In this document: positions 1-32,280 of the stretch, piece by piece
Layout: each line of letters starts with the position of its first letter
Numbering within the stretch: position 1 is the first letter of the stretch
Assembly (NCBI GenBank): GCA_009760855.2
Contig: WPIO01000062.1
Span: 1,460,001-1,524,000 of the forward strand
Direction: 5' to 3'
Length of the DNA stretch: 64,000 nt
Origin: Cristatella mucedo
Taxonomy: Eukaryota > Bryozoa > Phylactolaemata > Cristatellidae
The notes under the pieces: model-generated
What the model was told of the DNA's origin: nothing
Database searches by the model: none
The model's input: only the letters and a program-made list of their open reading frames with translations
Made by a program: the position numbers and the translations under genes

Positions 1-208
1 GTCGTGCGCCAGAGCAAGGACAGACGTCAGAGCGGGGACGCTGCAAGCTTTGCACGCTCTGCGACGTTTCCACGACGACAGCGGTGGACGCAGTCTTTCA
101 GTGAGCGGCTGGGACGACTTCACAGCATCACGCTGGAGCGCTTGACCAGACCGAGCAAGACTCAGGAGCCGGCGACGACCGGGGCCAAAGCCTCGCTAAA
201 GCCACCAG
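1..208 (+). CDS. Possible coding exon at the left edge, perhaps an upstream exon of the DLC-like gene
   Basis: Frame 1 is open from base 1 to a donor-like CCACCAG|GTATCG at 208/209. The product is basic and Ser/Arg-rich (for example RRQRWTQSFSERLGRLHSI), with the GC-rich codon use of the DLC exons. It ends in phase 1, the phase the SAM exon at 10578 requires; joining them would read KPPEIEVLEACSWL. I recognise no homologue, and the intron would be 10.4 kb. It could belong to another gene or be chance. Confidence 0.35.
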
Positions 209-274
209 GTATCGGCCGGAAGTGGTTGGGTGGATGGGGTGCCACTCCCACCTAACACTTTTATGTTTATTTGT

Positions 275-480
275 TTTTAAATGACTTGTATCTGTCTGTA
301 GCCCCACAAAGCCACAAAGACTATGTGGGTGTTACTCATTCGGTAGCCAACAGGCTTCATCCCATGCAACAAGGAGAAATTGAGAAGCATAACTGAGTCT
401 GGAGGGCAGTTGGGATAGTGAATAGCATGGAAGTAGCAGCTCAGGATGGCTGGAAAGGATGAGCCATAGTTGGCAGCAGG
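275..480. repeat. Dispersed repeat R3, copy 1
   Basis: Shares CACAAAGCCACAARGACTA, GTAGCCAACAGRCTTCATC and GCATGRAAGTAGCARCTCAG with 38890-39130 and, more weakly, with 61765-62005. In the other two places it joins LINE sequence, so it is probably part of a LINE 3' region or an associated element. Confidence 0.55.
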
Positions 481-624
481 CAGGCACGTGTCCCTGAGCC
501 GTGGCAGCAGCCAGAGCCAGGCACAAGAGCAGTGGTGCTGCAACACCAGGGGAATTCAGTCACCTGCATGCATTCTTCTCTTGTGGGCACCTGTAGTTGC
601 ACTCTGGCACGTGTGTGCTTTTGC

Positions 625-778
<154 letters not shown>

Positions 779-1079
779 AAGTGCAAGCTTTTGCACTGGC
801 ACGGGCACCTGCATATGCACAGCCTTACACGTGCACCGGCTTACTCGTGCACTATGTACTGAAGTCCTCTCCTGATTATTCAGTTAGCCTGGTACATGCA
901 CTGGTGCACTCCTGCCACGTGCTTACAGCTCAATGCTCAGTTTGTAACGATGTAAGATTTGTAAGTCACGAGAAAAGGGAAGCAGCATTTGGGCGAGCAG
1001 TATTTGGACAGAGAGTGCAATGTAGCTGCTTGGCTGAATGCACAAGCAGACTACACTAGAGCCTTCGTTCGACCGTTAG

Positions 1080-1091
1080 CCCCCCCCCCCC
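1080..1091. repeat. Run of 12 C
   Basis: Homopolymer of C in otherwise featureless sequence. Confidence 0.9.
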
Positions 1092-1625
1092 TGTCGACCC
1101 AGCTACCATTACCCTCTGGAGTATCTGAACAGGCAAGGGAGCGGCACGAATTAGACAGGAATTCGTGAAAGAGGGCCTACCCTTCAAGGGTTGAATCTTG
1201 ACCTTACTCCAGCAAGCCAGTCATAGAAGGTGGCACACCTCTGCCAGGCCAAGGGGGGGCTGCCACCTACCAGCCCCCTCCGTCGTGATGGGACTATGGG
1301 CTAGGACTGTGAGCACCAGCGGCGGCGTCGCTTGGTGGATTTCCTTGATGAGACTTGCATGCTTGCTGCGACCATGCTCGCTGGCATTCGCCTCGCTTGC
1401 CCCACCTTCGTGACCAGCATAGAGATATGAAAAATTAGCTTGACCTTGATGGGTCAAAGCCAGCTTGAATGCTGAGGGAGCATGCTTGGCAAATGGTTCG
1501 TGGTTGCACTAACAGCTTCCTTTGTAGTGAGTAATGCATAGGTAGCTCCTGTTGGCAACAACTGCTAGTTGGGTTGGTGCTGTGGCATTTCAACCTCGTA
1601 CAGCTTTGGGGGCGTGGCCAGCCAT

Positions 1626-1627
<2 letters not shown>

Positions 1628-1682
<55 letters not shown>
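1628..1682. repeat. (GT)n-(GC)n microsatellite
   Basis: GT repeat of about 23 units passing into CGCGCGCG at its right end, a sequence able to form Z-DNA. Confidence 0.95.
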
Positions 1683-2394
1683 AACTCGCGTGCATGCAAA
1701 TGGCTATCCGAAGCCTTCCCCAATAGCTTTCTCTAGAGATCTTGCAGAGCAGTAGCAAGCACTGATGCACTGATGCTGATGCAGTGTCTCGGTATACTTT
1801 CCGGCGACTGGTCTTGCAGAAGACTTGCCTCCAGACAGCCTCCATATTAGGAAATTAATGGTAATAAAAGGAAGATTAAGCTTTTGGCCTGCCTGTGGTC
1901 ATCGTCATGTGCTGCTGGGACAAAAAGAGTCGGCAGTGAGGACCGTCCGACTAGTGGATGTGTAACCTGAAAGTAGGCCTCATGGCGCCTGCCTCACCAC
2001 TGAAATATGGTTATGAAATATGGCAAATATGGTTAGAGCAAGCGGCTGAAGCGAGATCGAAGCAAGAACCAGTTGCAGGTACCTAGCTTGTAGCTCACCG
2101 TCAGCCACTCCCAGGAGCCGTGCTGATCAGTCACTCAGCTTCTGCTGGATCTGCAATGCTTGTTCGATGCTGAGCTGTTTCCAAGCTTGGCTAGGGCTGG
2201 GCCAACACTGCAGCTAGGAAGAACCAGAAAACCCCACTTAAGAAATAAAAAAGATGGGCTCTGGTAAAAGCCTATAGATAATCAGGTCTTTAAGGTTCGT
2301 CTTTGCCTGTCCTGCAGCATTAGTTTCTTCTGCTTGTTACAAGTACCTGCCTTAAAGTAGTAGAAAATGAGGAGCAGGCCTGTACCCCCCTGGA

Positions 2395-2555
2395 TAATAT
2401 AATATATATAATATATAATTAATTTATATAGTGCCCCAAGAGAACTTAATCTCTATTCAGGCGCTTCACATAAGCCTCGGGGCTCGAGCCCACGACTTCA
2501 GTAAGACCTTGGTCGGGACGAGCACCTTAACCGCTAGACCAAACCAGCTCGGCAA
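2395..2555 (-). mobile_element. tRNA-derived SINE (family 1), - strand
   Basis: On the - strand: tRNA-like head (GCTGGTTTGGTCTAGCGGTT, A box), GTGGGCTCGAGCCCCGAGGC (B-box region), then the body TGTGAAGCGCCTGAATAGAG with AAGTTCTCTTGGGGCACTAT and an AT-rich tail. Nearly full length. Confidence 0.75.
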
Positions 2556-3124
2556 CCCATTAAGCCTGGCAATAGTTGGCTGTCTGTGACAAGGTCAGGG
2601 TCTGGCCCTCACCTTCCGGCTAAACTTCCCTAGGCCTGGTTACTGACCTCTAGAGTTCAGTTCTGGTCGATGTTTCGGCTCCGGTGGGATAGAGAAGCCA
2701 GCTGAAATGGGGGCTGCCGCTCGGCAGCAGCTCGTGGGGGGTCGTGGCCAGTGATTGAGGAGGAGCCTGTCCCGGTACAGAAGATGCCCTCAGAAAGCCA
2801 ACACCTTCCACCACATCAAAGTGGCCTTTTGTGTCCTGTGCCACAATGGCTGCTGGCTCGAAGCTAGATTAACCTTCTGCTTTGCCTATAGAGTTGCCTG
2901 CATTATTTAGCTGGGGCAATCAGCAGGGGATTGGCAGCGATGGCCCTGCAAGAGGAGAGATAGGAAGAACCCTCTGAGACCCACACGCTCCCTCCGGCTG
3001 GCCGAGGTGGGGGGGGGCAGCTGCCCTGGTCTGAAACAGATAAAAATAATTGGAAGGTTATGGCTGTAGGAACTGTTTACAGCAGCCCTAATGGGTTCTT
3101 GGCCATGGTCTTTTATCCACTGTC

Positions 3125-3126
<2 letters not shown>

Positions 3127-3211
<85 letters not shown>
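3127..3211. repeat. (AG)n microsatellite
   Basis: A pure AG repeat of 85 bp, followed by a GA-rich degenerate stretch to about 3295. Confidence 0.97.
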
Positions 3212-3214
<3 letters not shown>

Positions 3215-5054
3215 CAGACAACAGAGGGGAGAGACTGAGAGAGACATAGTAACTGAGAGAAAGAGAAACAAGACATAGAGACAAACTGAGAGAGCAAGGC
3301 TCAACTGCCATGTCACCCCCACTGCCTCGGCCGGGCTTGCACTCTGTTTTGAGCAGGTAGCAGAATCCGGTTTTCATCCTCGCTCCACGGTTTGCTCTTG
3401 GTCGGCCTGGTCAACCTCACCCCATTGCTCCTCAGCCGGAAGCAGCCGTGTCTTGTCGTGCAAGCGCAGACCCACGTACACGGTCTGCTGTTACATCAGC
3501 CGAGATGGTTGGCAGTGGACCTGTTTGCGCCGTGTTCTTTCTTTTCTCTCATGCACTGATGCACTCATGAGCCCCTTCCTCTGTAGTCAAGCGACTTCAG
3601 CTTGCATCACTGAAGAATGTTGGCTTATCTTGTCTAGGAGCCTTATCACGATGGCCCACATTCTCATTCTAGCTGGTGCTTCCTGGCTTCACCTTTTTAT
3701 CGATCCACCTTCGTGGTGGCTGCCCCGGTTCTGCTTAGCTGTGCCACTCGGCATGCGAAGCTGCCGGTGCATGCAGTCAGAACCATGCAGCCTCCGTGCT
3801 GACTTTGACACATTACTCATTATTCTGACGATGTGGTATGATGACGGACAGGGACTCTTCCTTTGAGACTATCAATCGAGATATAGACGAACCTTGCTTG
3901 CCTCACTTGCTGTGGGTGGCAGTGGCAAGCAGGGTCACCAGTGCCGCCTTGTGCCCGAGCCCCCCCCTCCCCACCACCATCAGCCTGGGACCGGTGACAG
4001 AAGTGGTCAATAGTGCTATCTGGGTGATGAGATCCAGCTATTCTAGAGGGAACTAGGAGTGAGTTTCGAAAAGTACCAACTGATGCGACCTGCAATCACG
4101 AGCTCTACAAGCCTGCGCCTCGGGCATTTACCAGCGGCTGCACAATTTTGTCAAATATCTCTCAAGACTCAGGGCGTACCTCGCTAAGGCAGTGTGGAAT
4201 TTGTTCATTCACGTAGCGTTGCATTCGAAAACAGCAACATGAACAAAAAGGGAAATCCTGAGCTGGGCGGAGCGAGCTGCGCTTGAACTTTAGGCAGTCG
4301 GCCGACCTTCGCTAGGCCGATTGCTCCACTCACTCACACCGCATGGTGCTGCCCAGCTGTGACCGAACGGCCGGCTCTACTGGCGAGGCAGTGGCTGCCT
4401 CGCCTTCTGAGTCTGTCCATCTGCCGTCGACCCCACCCCCTCTGTCGATCCTGCTGTCTCCAAAGCGACCTCGCACGACCACAGCTTTGCAGGCACTCAT
4501 GCAGGCACAGGCTGCCCTGCTCTCCTTTGTCTACGGCTTGGCTTTCCTTAGACAAGGGATCGGTTTCCCTATTTGTATGCTGATCCCTGTAGTCTTGGAG
4601 CCTCCGATAGGCCTTTTCCTGGTGTCTGTGTCTGTCCAGCCGTTGGTCGCCGGCTTTACGGCCGCGTTTACCGAACGAGCTGGGTCGCCGGGCTGGACAG
4701 ACCTTGCGTTGCGTAGCGCAGCGCAGCCCGCTGCCGTCGAAGCTGGCAAGGCTGCCGTCTGATTCATGACGTGCCAGTGCTGGCCTCAGCAGCCGGCCGG
4801 TGACAGAACGGTAACGGCAGCAGCGGTGTGGGAGCGCTATTGGCATCTTATCGTGTGCGGATTTCGACCGTGCTTGGACCACTCCTGCTGCCGACGCCTG
4901 GCTTCTGGGCGGAAGCGGGCCGCTCGAAAGCCAGGTATGAGCAGCCGAGCGTGTGCAGCAGCCGGCTGTAGCGCAGCGTCTGCTACGGCAGTGGCTGGCT
5001 CGAAGCCTTCGCTCGCCGTTGGCTCCGACTATCTCTCCGGACGAGCTTGGAGCC

Positions 5055-5165
5055 ATGTCTGGACGAGGTCGTGGGCTCGAGCCCCGGCAGCGTATATATG
5101 TGTGAAGCGGCTGAATAGAGATTAAGTTATCTTAGGTCACTATACGAATGATTTATATTCTATTC
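5055..5165 (+). mobile_element. tRNA-derived SINE (family 1), 5'-truncated, +
   Basis: GAGGTCGTGGGCTCGAGCCC, then TGTGAAGCGGCTGAATAGAG and ATTAAGTTATCTTAGGTCAC with an AT-rich end. The A-box half is missing. Confidence 0.6.
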
Positions 5166-6961
5166 TGTGGCCGGGTGCCTACCGGCGAAGTAGGATGTGT
5201 GCAGGCCAGCTCTGACCCGGCGGCGGCAAATCCACGGGGCGGGGCTTGTCGCAGGCAGCGCCGGGTAGCCGGCATCCAGTCTCTTCTCTGTCCTCATCTT
5301 CTGCCAAGCTTTTAGTTGTTGGCAGCTCCTGCTCGTGCATGTGTAGACACGCATGGATGGCCACCACTATAAATTTGTAGTCCTGCATGAGGGATTCTTT
5401 TTTAGGTTTCCACATGTGCCTACCCTGGTAGATCGTAAGGAGTTTCGGCGTTACTGCAAGCTTGTGTTTGTATAGATTAGGGTCAGTATTTAGCCTGTGC
5501 TAAACTTTGACTTCGATCTCAGCAGCAGCTCTTGATTCACTCCAGGCCAGTCATGCTGCCCGAACCTCGGGGTTGCTCGAAGCTGTTGTGAGTCATGAGT
5601 GGCTCAGTACACTCGTCGTGTGGGTCATTACATCATTGGCAGACAAAGGCAGCTTCTGCTTCGCTTTTGGCCTGTGAAGGCAGCCGTGCACACGGGAGAG
5701 AGGCTTGGCCTTGCTCAGTGCTTCGAGCCACTTAGCATACCACGGATGTGTGCCCACTACTGGAAGCATCAATGGCTGGGCCAGCAGCCGGAGGTCAGGC
5801 AGCCTAAGCCGGTGATCCTGGTCTGATGACAATGGCTGGTATAATTTGTCCTTGCTGTGTGAGCCTCCTACTCATCCGGTGACAGCTGCCTGTCATATTG
5901 CTGTCACTCTTAGTCTCTGCCAATCTCAATGTTTGCCTGCTACCACTGCTCAGGCAGTGCAGTTGGGCCATCGGCCTCGTTGCTAGTGTGCCTGCCTGCT
6001 CCCCCTGCCACATTCAGTTCTGCCCACATACATTGTTGCAGCTGGCTACTGAAAGCAGCAGCCACGAGTGTCAACAGTGGAGGGGGGGTTGGCCACCTCC
6101 AGGCAAGCTGCAGCTGCACTCCTGCCACTCGGTAAACCACAGGGCACGGTGCTGGCACCGACACGAATTCTGAAGAACAATCAGTGTATGCATGCATATG
6201 TGTGCCACTCCTCGACTGATCGATGGCCTATCACCTGTCTTAGTCGTGATTCAGTGGCAATCTGGATGGACACATAACCGTATGGACGACTCGATTAGTG
6301 GCTTGGAAAAGAAAGATGGTTGCTGCCGAAAGTGGTATGGAAATATGCTGGCAGCTCTCCGGCGTTGTCGCGAGGGATATGGTCATCTGTTAGAAAGGAG
6401 GCCTCCAATGACAAGGGCAGTCCCAAAGTTGTGCTGGCATCACATGACTCGTTGATGCATGGGTCTCTCAGCAAGGCCTGCTGCATTCCACTGGCCTCCT
6501 TCCTCCTTGAGTGTGGGGCATTCATTCACACATCCTGCAGCCGCCGGATGCTGTAATTGCCTCCTATGTCTATAGCTAACACTGCAGTCCTTCATTCTGC
6601 AGCTGTTTGCTGTCTCTGCTCCAAGCAAGAATCGCCCACACTTGGGCAGGTGTGCCATCTCTGTGCCGGTGTCACTGTTAGTGTTGCTGAAGTCACTGCT
6701 AGTGTTGGCGGATTTGAAAGCCGGTCGTGCCCCTAGCATGTGCTGCTACACACACCCACTCATTGTCGGTAGATTCATTACCAGCCTGATCCCTGCTGTT
6801 GTTAAATGCTGTTGTCTCTGTACTGGTGACTGCAGATACTTTTTTTTTATCTGTCTTTGCATTAGCAGTACCAGCAGTCACAACCTGTAGCCGTCCTGTA
6901 AACTTTGTCGTCTGACAAAGCACTGTATCTGCTTCGAAGCTCATGCTCTTTCCTCTTCAGT

Positions 6962-6981
6962 CCTCTCTCTCTCTCTCTCTT

Positions 6982-7029
<48 letters not shown>

Positions 7030-7089
7030 TCTCTGTCTCTCTCTCACTCTGTCTCTCTCTCACTCTGTCTCTCTCTCTCTCTCTCTTTG

Positions 7090-7151
<62 letters not shown>

Positions 7152-7154
7152 CCT

Positions 7155-7226
<72 letters not shown>
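6962..7226. repeat. Compound CT-rich tract, about 265 bp
   Basis: Long CT repeat with GTCTCTCTCTCACTCT and CCCTCCCTCCCT interruptions; the purine strand is almost pure GA. Confidence 0.95.
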
Positions 7227-7228
<2 letters not shown>

Positions 7229-10200
7229 CTCACCCATTCTCGCTTTCTCTACCTTTCTACTTATCTCCTATCATTGCTCAACCTCTGGGCTAGTCTGTGT
7301 GCCTTACCCATTTCCCTATCTATCAGCTCTATTGCTTGCTCCCCCTCCATTGCGGCTCCTGTATTGCTGCTCTGTAGCTTACCTTTAGGCGTACCGCACA
7401 TTCCAGCTTCCCCCACCTCTGGATAGACCTTCCACCTTTCTCCATCCAACAAGAAAGAGGTCGTGACGTGTGCTAATCTGCGTACACTTGCCGACCGGCA
7501 CTCGTCGATCTTCGGCTGTGATAATGGGATCCTAGCGTGTGCAATTCGTTTCGATTTGTGCCTGCAGCAAGTGCCCCCTTCCAAGCCGAAGTGGTGTGCC
7601 ATTCGGCCTGTCACCAAGGATGCCCCTTCAGCCCTCCTGTGATTAGCTACCTCAAGCTGGGTCAATGTCTGACACTCCCCTTCTTGGCATAATCCTGGGT
7701 ATGCCCGTGATTGCTGCCACTTCGTTACTCACCTCGGCAACAGGTCTTGAACTTTTCTGGTATGCCTTTGCTTTGCCCTACTTGAGTCCTGTGCTGCTAG
7801 CCACAACGTGCATGCTAGCAGCTTCTCGCTGGGGCTTCGAGTGTGGGCACTTGTAAACTCTTATGCAAAATTTCCTTGCGTTTGAAAACGGGAAGGGGGA
7901 GGGACTGCAAGGCCAAGCGTAAACTCGCTCTAGGTAACCGCTTGATTTGGTGATCAGCCGTCACCTGCTCTCGTGCTCTAGCTGTTCTCTTGCACTTTTG
8001 TGCTTGAGACACTCGTACCTGTACTAGTTTGTTTGGCAAGCCTGTGAAGCGGTGCACATGCCAAAACTCACTTAGGTTTGGACTTTGTGCTGTAGATGCC
8101 CCTGTAGCACTGTCCAGTCAGCGATTTGCTTGCACTTAGCTGCCTGCTCCTGTGTTCCCTGTGTTGTGCCTGCTATCATTCTCACTATCTGCTCGTGCTG
8201 CTCTAGTGTGAGCCATCACGGATGGCCGTTTGGCCTCTGGCCCAGTAAAGGTTGCTAGGTCCTTGCTTGCTTATCTCTATATATGTGCTGGATATTTGGG
8301 CATGCAATGCTGTACGGCTATGTACAATCAGGATTATGTCTTGGAGGGGGCTGAATTTAGCCATGCTCAGGCCGTCCGAATAAAGGTGACTGAACCAGGC
8401 AGCTGAATTCAGGCCACCAGGCACCCCCTTCGCCTGGCTTCCCCTTTGCCCGGCACCCCATCCAAGTCCGATCGTTTGTTGTCGGCCCCGGTGGCACCTT
8501 AGCCTGTGGTGAGCAATTGTGCTAGCAATCTTTACCTGCTAGTACTACCCTTTAGCTTTCTAGTGGACTCGGCTGCCAGAGCCCACTGTGCAGGGGAGGG
8601 GCAAGCTATCGAGAAGGCACACCACACTGCTGATGAATAAAATCACAGACAGGGACACTGTCAGACACACTTTCAAAATGTGCAGCAACCAGAGGCCGTC
8701 TGTCCAGGTGCTGGGCTCGCACAGAAAAGGAATTTCACCTCGTGCGCAAACAATCCTGAAACCTCGTGTTTACCAGTCTGGTGCTCTACCAATTGAGCCA
8801 TCGAGATTACTTTTGGTTTGTGACTCTCAATGCTTGGGATTTGAAGTCTGGGCTTTTAAATTTTGCCAGCATGCTCGTGTCGAATCCCGGTGTACTACAA
8901 GAATGAACTTGTATGTTTGCCATTGTGGATTTAATGCCAAGCTGCCACCAGAAGGTCTGCGATATTAGTAAGCCAATGAAGGTCAACCAGCAGGCCGGAT
9001 CATTTATGCTGTTGCTCGGGAACCTGTCTGCACCTGCTTTGGCCACGCATGCTCACTGACAATGATTGGTACCCAAAATGTTCACCGAGATCCAGTGATC
9101 ATCATGGCAAGCATCGCTACCCGACCGCTTTGCCGTATAGCTGACTTGTCTACAGCAGTCGGGTGACCCGATAACTGTCTGGTCTGAGTTTAAGCCCGAT
9201 CAGTATTTGCTATGGGATGTCTCAGCGCTACTTGACAATGTCAGGCTTTCCCTGCAGCAAGCTGCTGCCAGTGGCACACACGTACGCAAGCCTTTGCTTT
9301 ATGCAGCAGCCCCTGCAGTCCACACATTTGCCCTGCCCTCTTCATCTCGAAATGAAAGGTATGGTAATCAGGTAGTGCAGGGGACAAACGGGAGCCAGCC
9401 CGTGGCCCGGCCTCGGAATGTCACTGGCTAGTTGCCCCTCTATGATGGAGAGGGGGGATGTTCGTCGGCAGTCATTAATTTACTTAAGGAATTTTGTGTC
9501 AGAAGGACCTGTCATAGCTGACTGAGAGGGGCCGACAGGACTGAGTTGCAGCTCATTCAGCAGCAGCTGCCCTGGTCACACACATGCTCAAGCTTGCTAT
9601 GGATGGCTCTCCTCAGAAGCTGCCTGTTTCGCTGGCTCGCAGTCTCCTGCCGAGCCACGGTTTTGAGACGCGACCTCCGATACTGCAAGTTGCCAATCGG
9701 AGGAGGCTTCGCACGAGGAGCCTTCCCACGAGGAGCCTCACGTTTGGAGGAACCTCTGGCAACGTCGGTGAAGGTGATGTCCCATCTGCCCCTTATACGT
9801 AGTCTCGAATTCCGACGGCACGCCTGTATGCTTCGTGCTGCCGTAGGCCGGGACGGCATCGCCCTGGTTCAATCTAGCACCGGCGACTGTGGCACTTGCT
9901 CGGAGCTATGCATTCGCGTTTAAAATCTCTCTCGCTGGCTGCTCCTGAAGCAGAGTTGGTTTGCTGCTGTGAGCCATACACTAGTGCTGAAATACTCCAC
10001 AATGTTTGAACCGGGACTTTGACCGCTAGCTACAGGAGAGCTAGCATTGGGTGACCCACCGCGTTGCCAGTCGTTCGTTGGCTAACACAGCCAGTGCACT
10101 CCTCGATGTCTGCCTGGCGGTTAGTGGGGCATTTTGGTATCGTCAATTAGTTTGGAAAACTGCCCCTGCCAAAAGAGTTTGCAAGTCGCTGCTGCTTGTT

Positions 10201-10577
10201 TGCAGAAGCCTTGTTATTGCAAACAGAGCACCCGGGTGTTATCGGTAGATGTGCATTCGATTATTCAAAATGTCCTAATCATTTTTAGCTCATGGCAAGA
10301 ACAGGGTACCGGCATGCATACCGTGTAATGATCCCACAAAATTTTTTTTCTGATACGTTTGACCTCTGCTTTGGACCTTTCCCCTCCCGTGTTGTGATTC
10401 ATGTTCTGAGGTAGCTGGGCTGAATCAACTGCAGGCAGGTGCAGCATTGTTACCGGCCATTTGTGTCGATAGCAAGAAATTCACTTGGCTCTAATCATTC
10501 GACAGGTGTCAACGAATGCAAGGTAACATATGCTAGCAGCTGATTGGCATAATTAGCATAGTGTGATTTTCTTTTAG
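7227..10577. other. No gene recognised upstream of the first SAM exon
   Basis: One degenerate tRNA-like sequence (8740-8815) is the only feature. The frame 7665-7261 (-) has no recognisable motif. If the 1-208 exon belongs to the DLC-like gene, all of this is intron. Confidence 0.45.
8740..8815 (-). mobile_element. tRNA-like sequence (pseudogene or SINE head), - strand
   Basis: On the - strand CTCGATGGCTCAATTGGTAG with AGCACCAGACTGGTAAAC is a good D arm, A box and anticodon-arm region, but the B box (GGTTTCAGGATT) is degraded. Not a functional tRNA by eye. Confidence 0.45.
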
Positions 10578-30464
<19,887 letters not shown>

Positions 30465-31079
30465 CGACGTGTGCGCAAGAGTGAGTGCTCGAGGCAGGTG
30501 TGCCTCCTCCTGGTGCGCACTTGCCTCGCGAGGGACTTGCCTCGTGGTGTGGCTTCTGCGCAAGACATCTGTGCAATCGGTTTCGCCGCAGGGCAAGCGG
30601 ATCAGGCTGTTGCTGGATTTGCCGACGAGTAGCTCAGGGTAGGAGCAGCTCGACTGCCTCCTCTCTCCCTCCCTCCCTCCCGGCACCGACAATTCTCCCC
30701 ATCGCCAGTGCCACTACTGGTGGTTATGGCTGTGACGACGACGACTCGGTCGCGGTCGTTTTACGGACTGTGGCTGAGTCGCGCCCCCCGAGTGTCGCTC
30801 TGACTCGAGAGAGCGATTTTTGTTTTTTGTTTCGTGGCTGTCTTGTCTCGTGAATTCTTCCAGTCGGACATCGGCCGATGCTGCTGCTGCACTGGCACTC
30901 GGTGCCAGCGCTCCGTTGTGTCTGAGGGGCCACTTCTGCTTCCTTAACTTTGCCTTGCCGCCGCCTTGGTGGCGCACGTGCCCAGATGCCGCAGCCGCCG
31001 CCACGGCAACGGTGCTCTGCTCATCCGCAGGCCTTCGGGCCCAAGTGCCTGCATGCATGCCGCATGATATTGTGGTCAG

Positions 31080-31103
31080 CCCCCCCCCCCCCCCCCCCCC
31101 CCC
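31080..31103. repeat. Run of 24 C in the DLC-like 3' UTR
   Basis: The longest homopolymer in the window. It lies on the sense strand of the predicted 3' UTR. Confidence 0.9.
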
Positions 31104-31604
31104 GCTGGACTCTCCACTCAAAAACCTCCAGGTCCGAGTCTCATGTAGTCTTCGTTGTTGCTGTTGTCCTAGCCGTCACCACCACCACCACCATTGTTAC
31201 CCATCGTCACGGCCGTCTTCTTCTCGATAGGTGTTAAACATAGTGGTGCTTCTGTGTAAGTAGTAGCAATGCCTCCTCCAGCGGGTGGAGACCGGCAGTG
31301 GTGCCTGCTCAGCACATACTCACAGTCGCTGTCGTCCTCGTTATTAGAACTCTTTCAGCTGTCGACTGAGGCTGCAGCTGCTCCCAGCTACGACTGTCGA
31401 GGCAGGCGATTGGTGCCGTTGCCACGCCCTCAAGATAGGCTGCTCTTGCCAATACCTCTTTGTATAAAGAATGGACTCACTTTGGGTAGACCAGTCATAC
31501 ATTCGCACGTGCATTTTTTGTACCACTACTTGCTGCAGAAAGGCAGGCAGAGGAAGCTCTTGGGGGCCAGCTGGTGTTGCCTGCCGGGGCACGGTCTTTG
31601 TCAT

Positions 31605-31610
31605 AATAAA
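31605..31610 (+). promoter_or_regulatory. Candidate polyadenylation signal AATAAA
   Basis: The AATAAA lies about 1.14 kb after the DLC-like stop codon and is followed by a T-rich stretch. I noticed no other AATAAA between the stop codon and this one. Confidence 0.55.
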
Positions 31611-32138
31611 TATTTATTTATTTATTAACTGGCCTCACTTCCGTGCAGACGCAGGCAAGCTTGCCGTCCGACCAAGGAGAACGTTCGTTTACCTTCGCCA
31701 AGAAAACTGGCCAACGACGTTGTGGCACAGCCAGCAGAGCTGAGCTGTGCTATGCAGGCAGCTACTCGACCTGCTCACGGTCGCCCAGCGTCAGCCGAGC
31801 TACGAGGCTGTGACGTCGCTGCTGACGGTCGGGCTGTCTGCTCAGGGAGACACAGGCTGGCTGCACTGCAGACGCAGGTCCTGTCGAGCCTGCACTCAGT
31901 CACGCTAGCACCGATCGATCCCCCCCCCTCTGCCAGCTCCCAATCCATTCAAGAAGTTGGGTACCATCTAGTGCTATCTTGTCGGATAATTGCGGTGCTT
32001 GGCTACAGTCAAATGCTGCAAGTCGGCGAGACGTCAGCCACACAGTAGCTCGGCTCGTGTCTGCAGCAATAGTTTATCGATCGCAGGCGCAGGCTTGAGG
32101 TTCCTTCTGTGCCTGGCTTCCGGCACCTGAGCTTTCGG

Positions 32139-32167
32139 CTCGACCGTGGTCACCTACCACGGTCGAG
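32139..32167. other. Perfect 12-bp hairpin between the two genes
   Basis: CTCGACCGTGGT and ACCACGGTCGAG are exact reverse complements separated by CACCT. It lies about 530 bp beyond the DLC-like polyadenylation signal. It does not match the histone 3' stem-loop. Confidence 0.85.
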
Positions 32168-32184
32168 GCAGCGTGTTGACTTGG

Positions 32185-32280
32185 AAGTGTATCACCTCGG
32201 CTTGCAGTGGCGATAAAGGATTGTCCACAGCAGGAATCGAACCCATCATAACGGCTCTCTGATTAGTGGATAGAGGTCTT
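32185..32280 (-). mobile_element. tRNA-derived SINE (family 2), partial, - strand
   Basis: On the - strand: TGATGGGTTCGATTCCTGCT, GTGGACAATCCTTTATCGCC and ACTGCAAGCC. The same B-box and body as the copies at 28.0, 46.6 and 60.9 kb. Confidence 0.5.

Larger units (their letters stand above)
779..2394. other. No gene recognised
   Basis: Apart from the C run and the GT/GC microsatellite listed separately, I see no exon, RNA gene or known repeat here. Confidence 0.5.
2556..6961. other. No gene recognised
   Basis: Holds the AG microsatellite and a truncated SINE listed separately. The longest frames (e.g. - strand 5056-4334) are Arg/Ser-rich, match no family I know, and lie in GC-rich DNA where stop codons are rare. 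Unseen 5' exons of the DLC-like gene could be here. Confidence 0.45.
30465..31630 (+). other. Probable 3' UTR of the DLC-like gene with AATAAA
   Basis: GC-rich sequence with no open frame I recognise follows the stop codon. It carries a run of 24 C (31080-31103) and a canonical AATAAA at 31605-31610, followed by a T/A-rich ATTT repeat. That gives a 3' UTR of about 1.15 kb. The cleavage site is inferred. Confidence 0.6.

Noticed and set aside
4334..5056. 240-residue frame on the - strand as a gene
   Set aside because: Arg/Ser/Ala-rich without any motif, no splice context or homology I recognise, overlapping equally long + strand frames. GC-rich DNA with few stops explains it.
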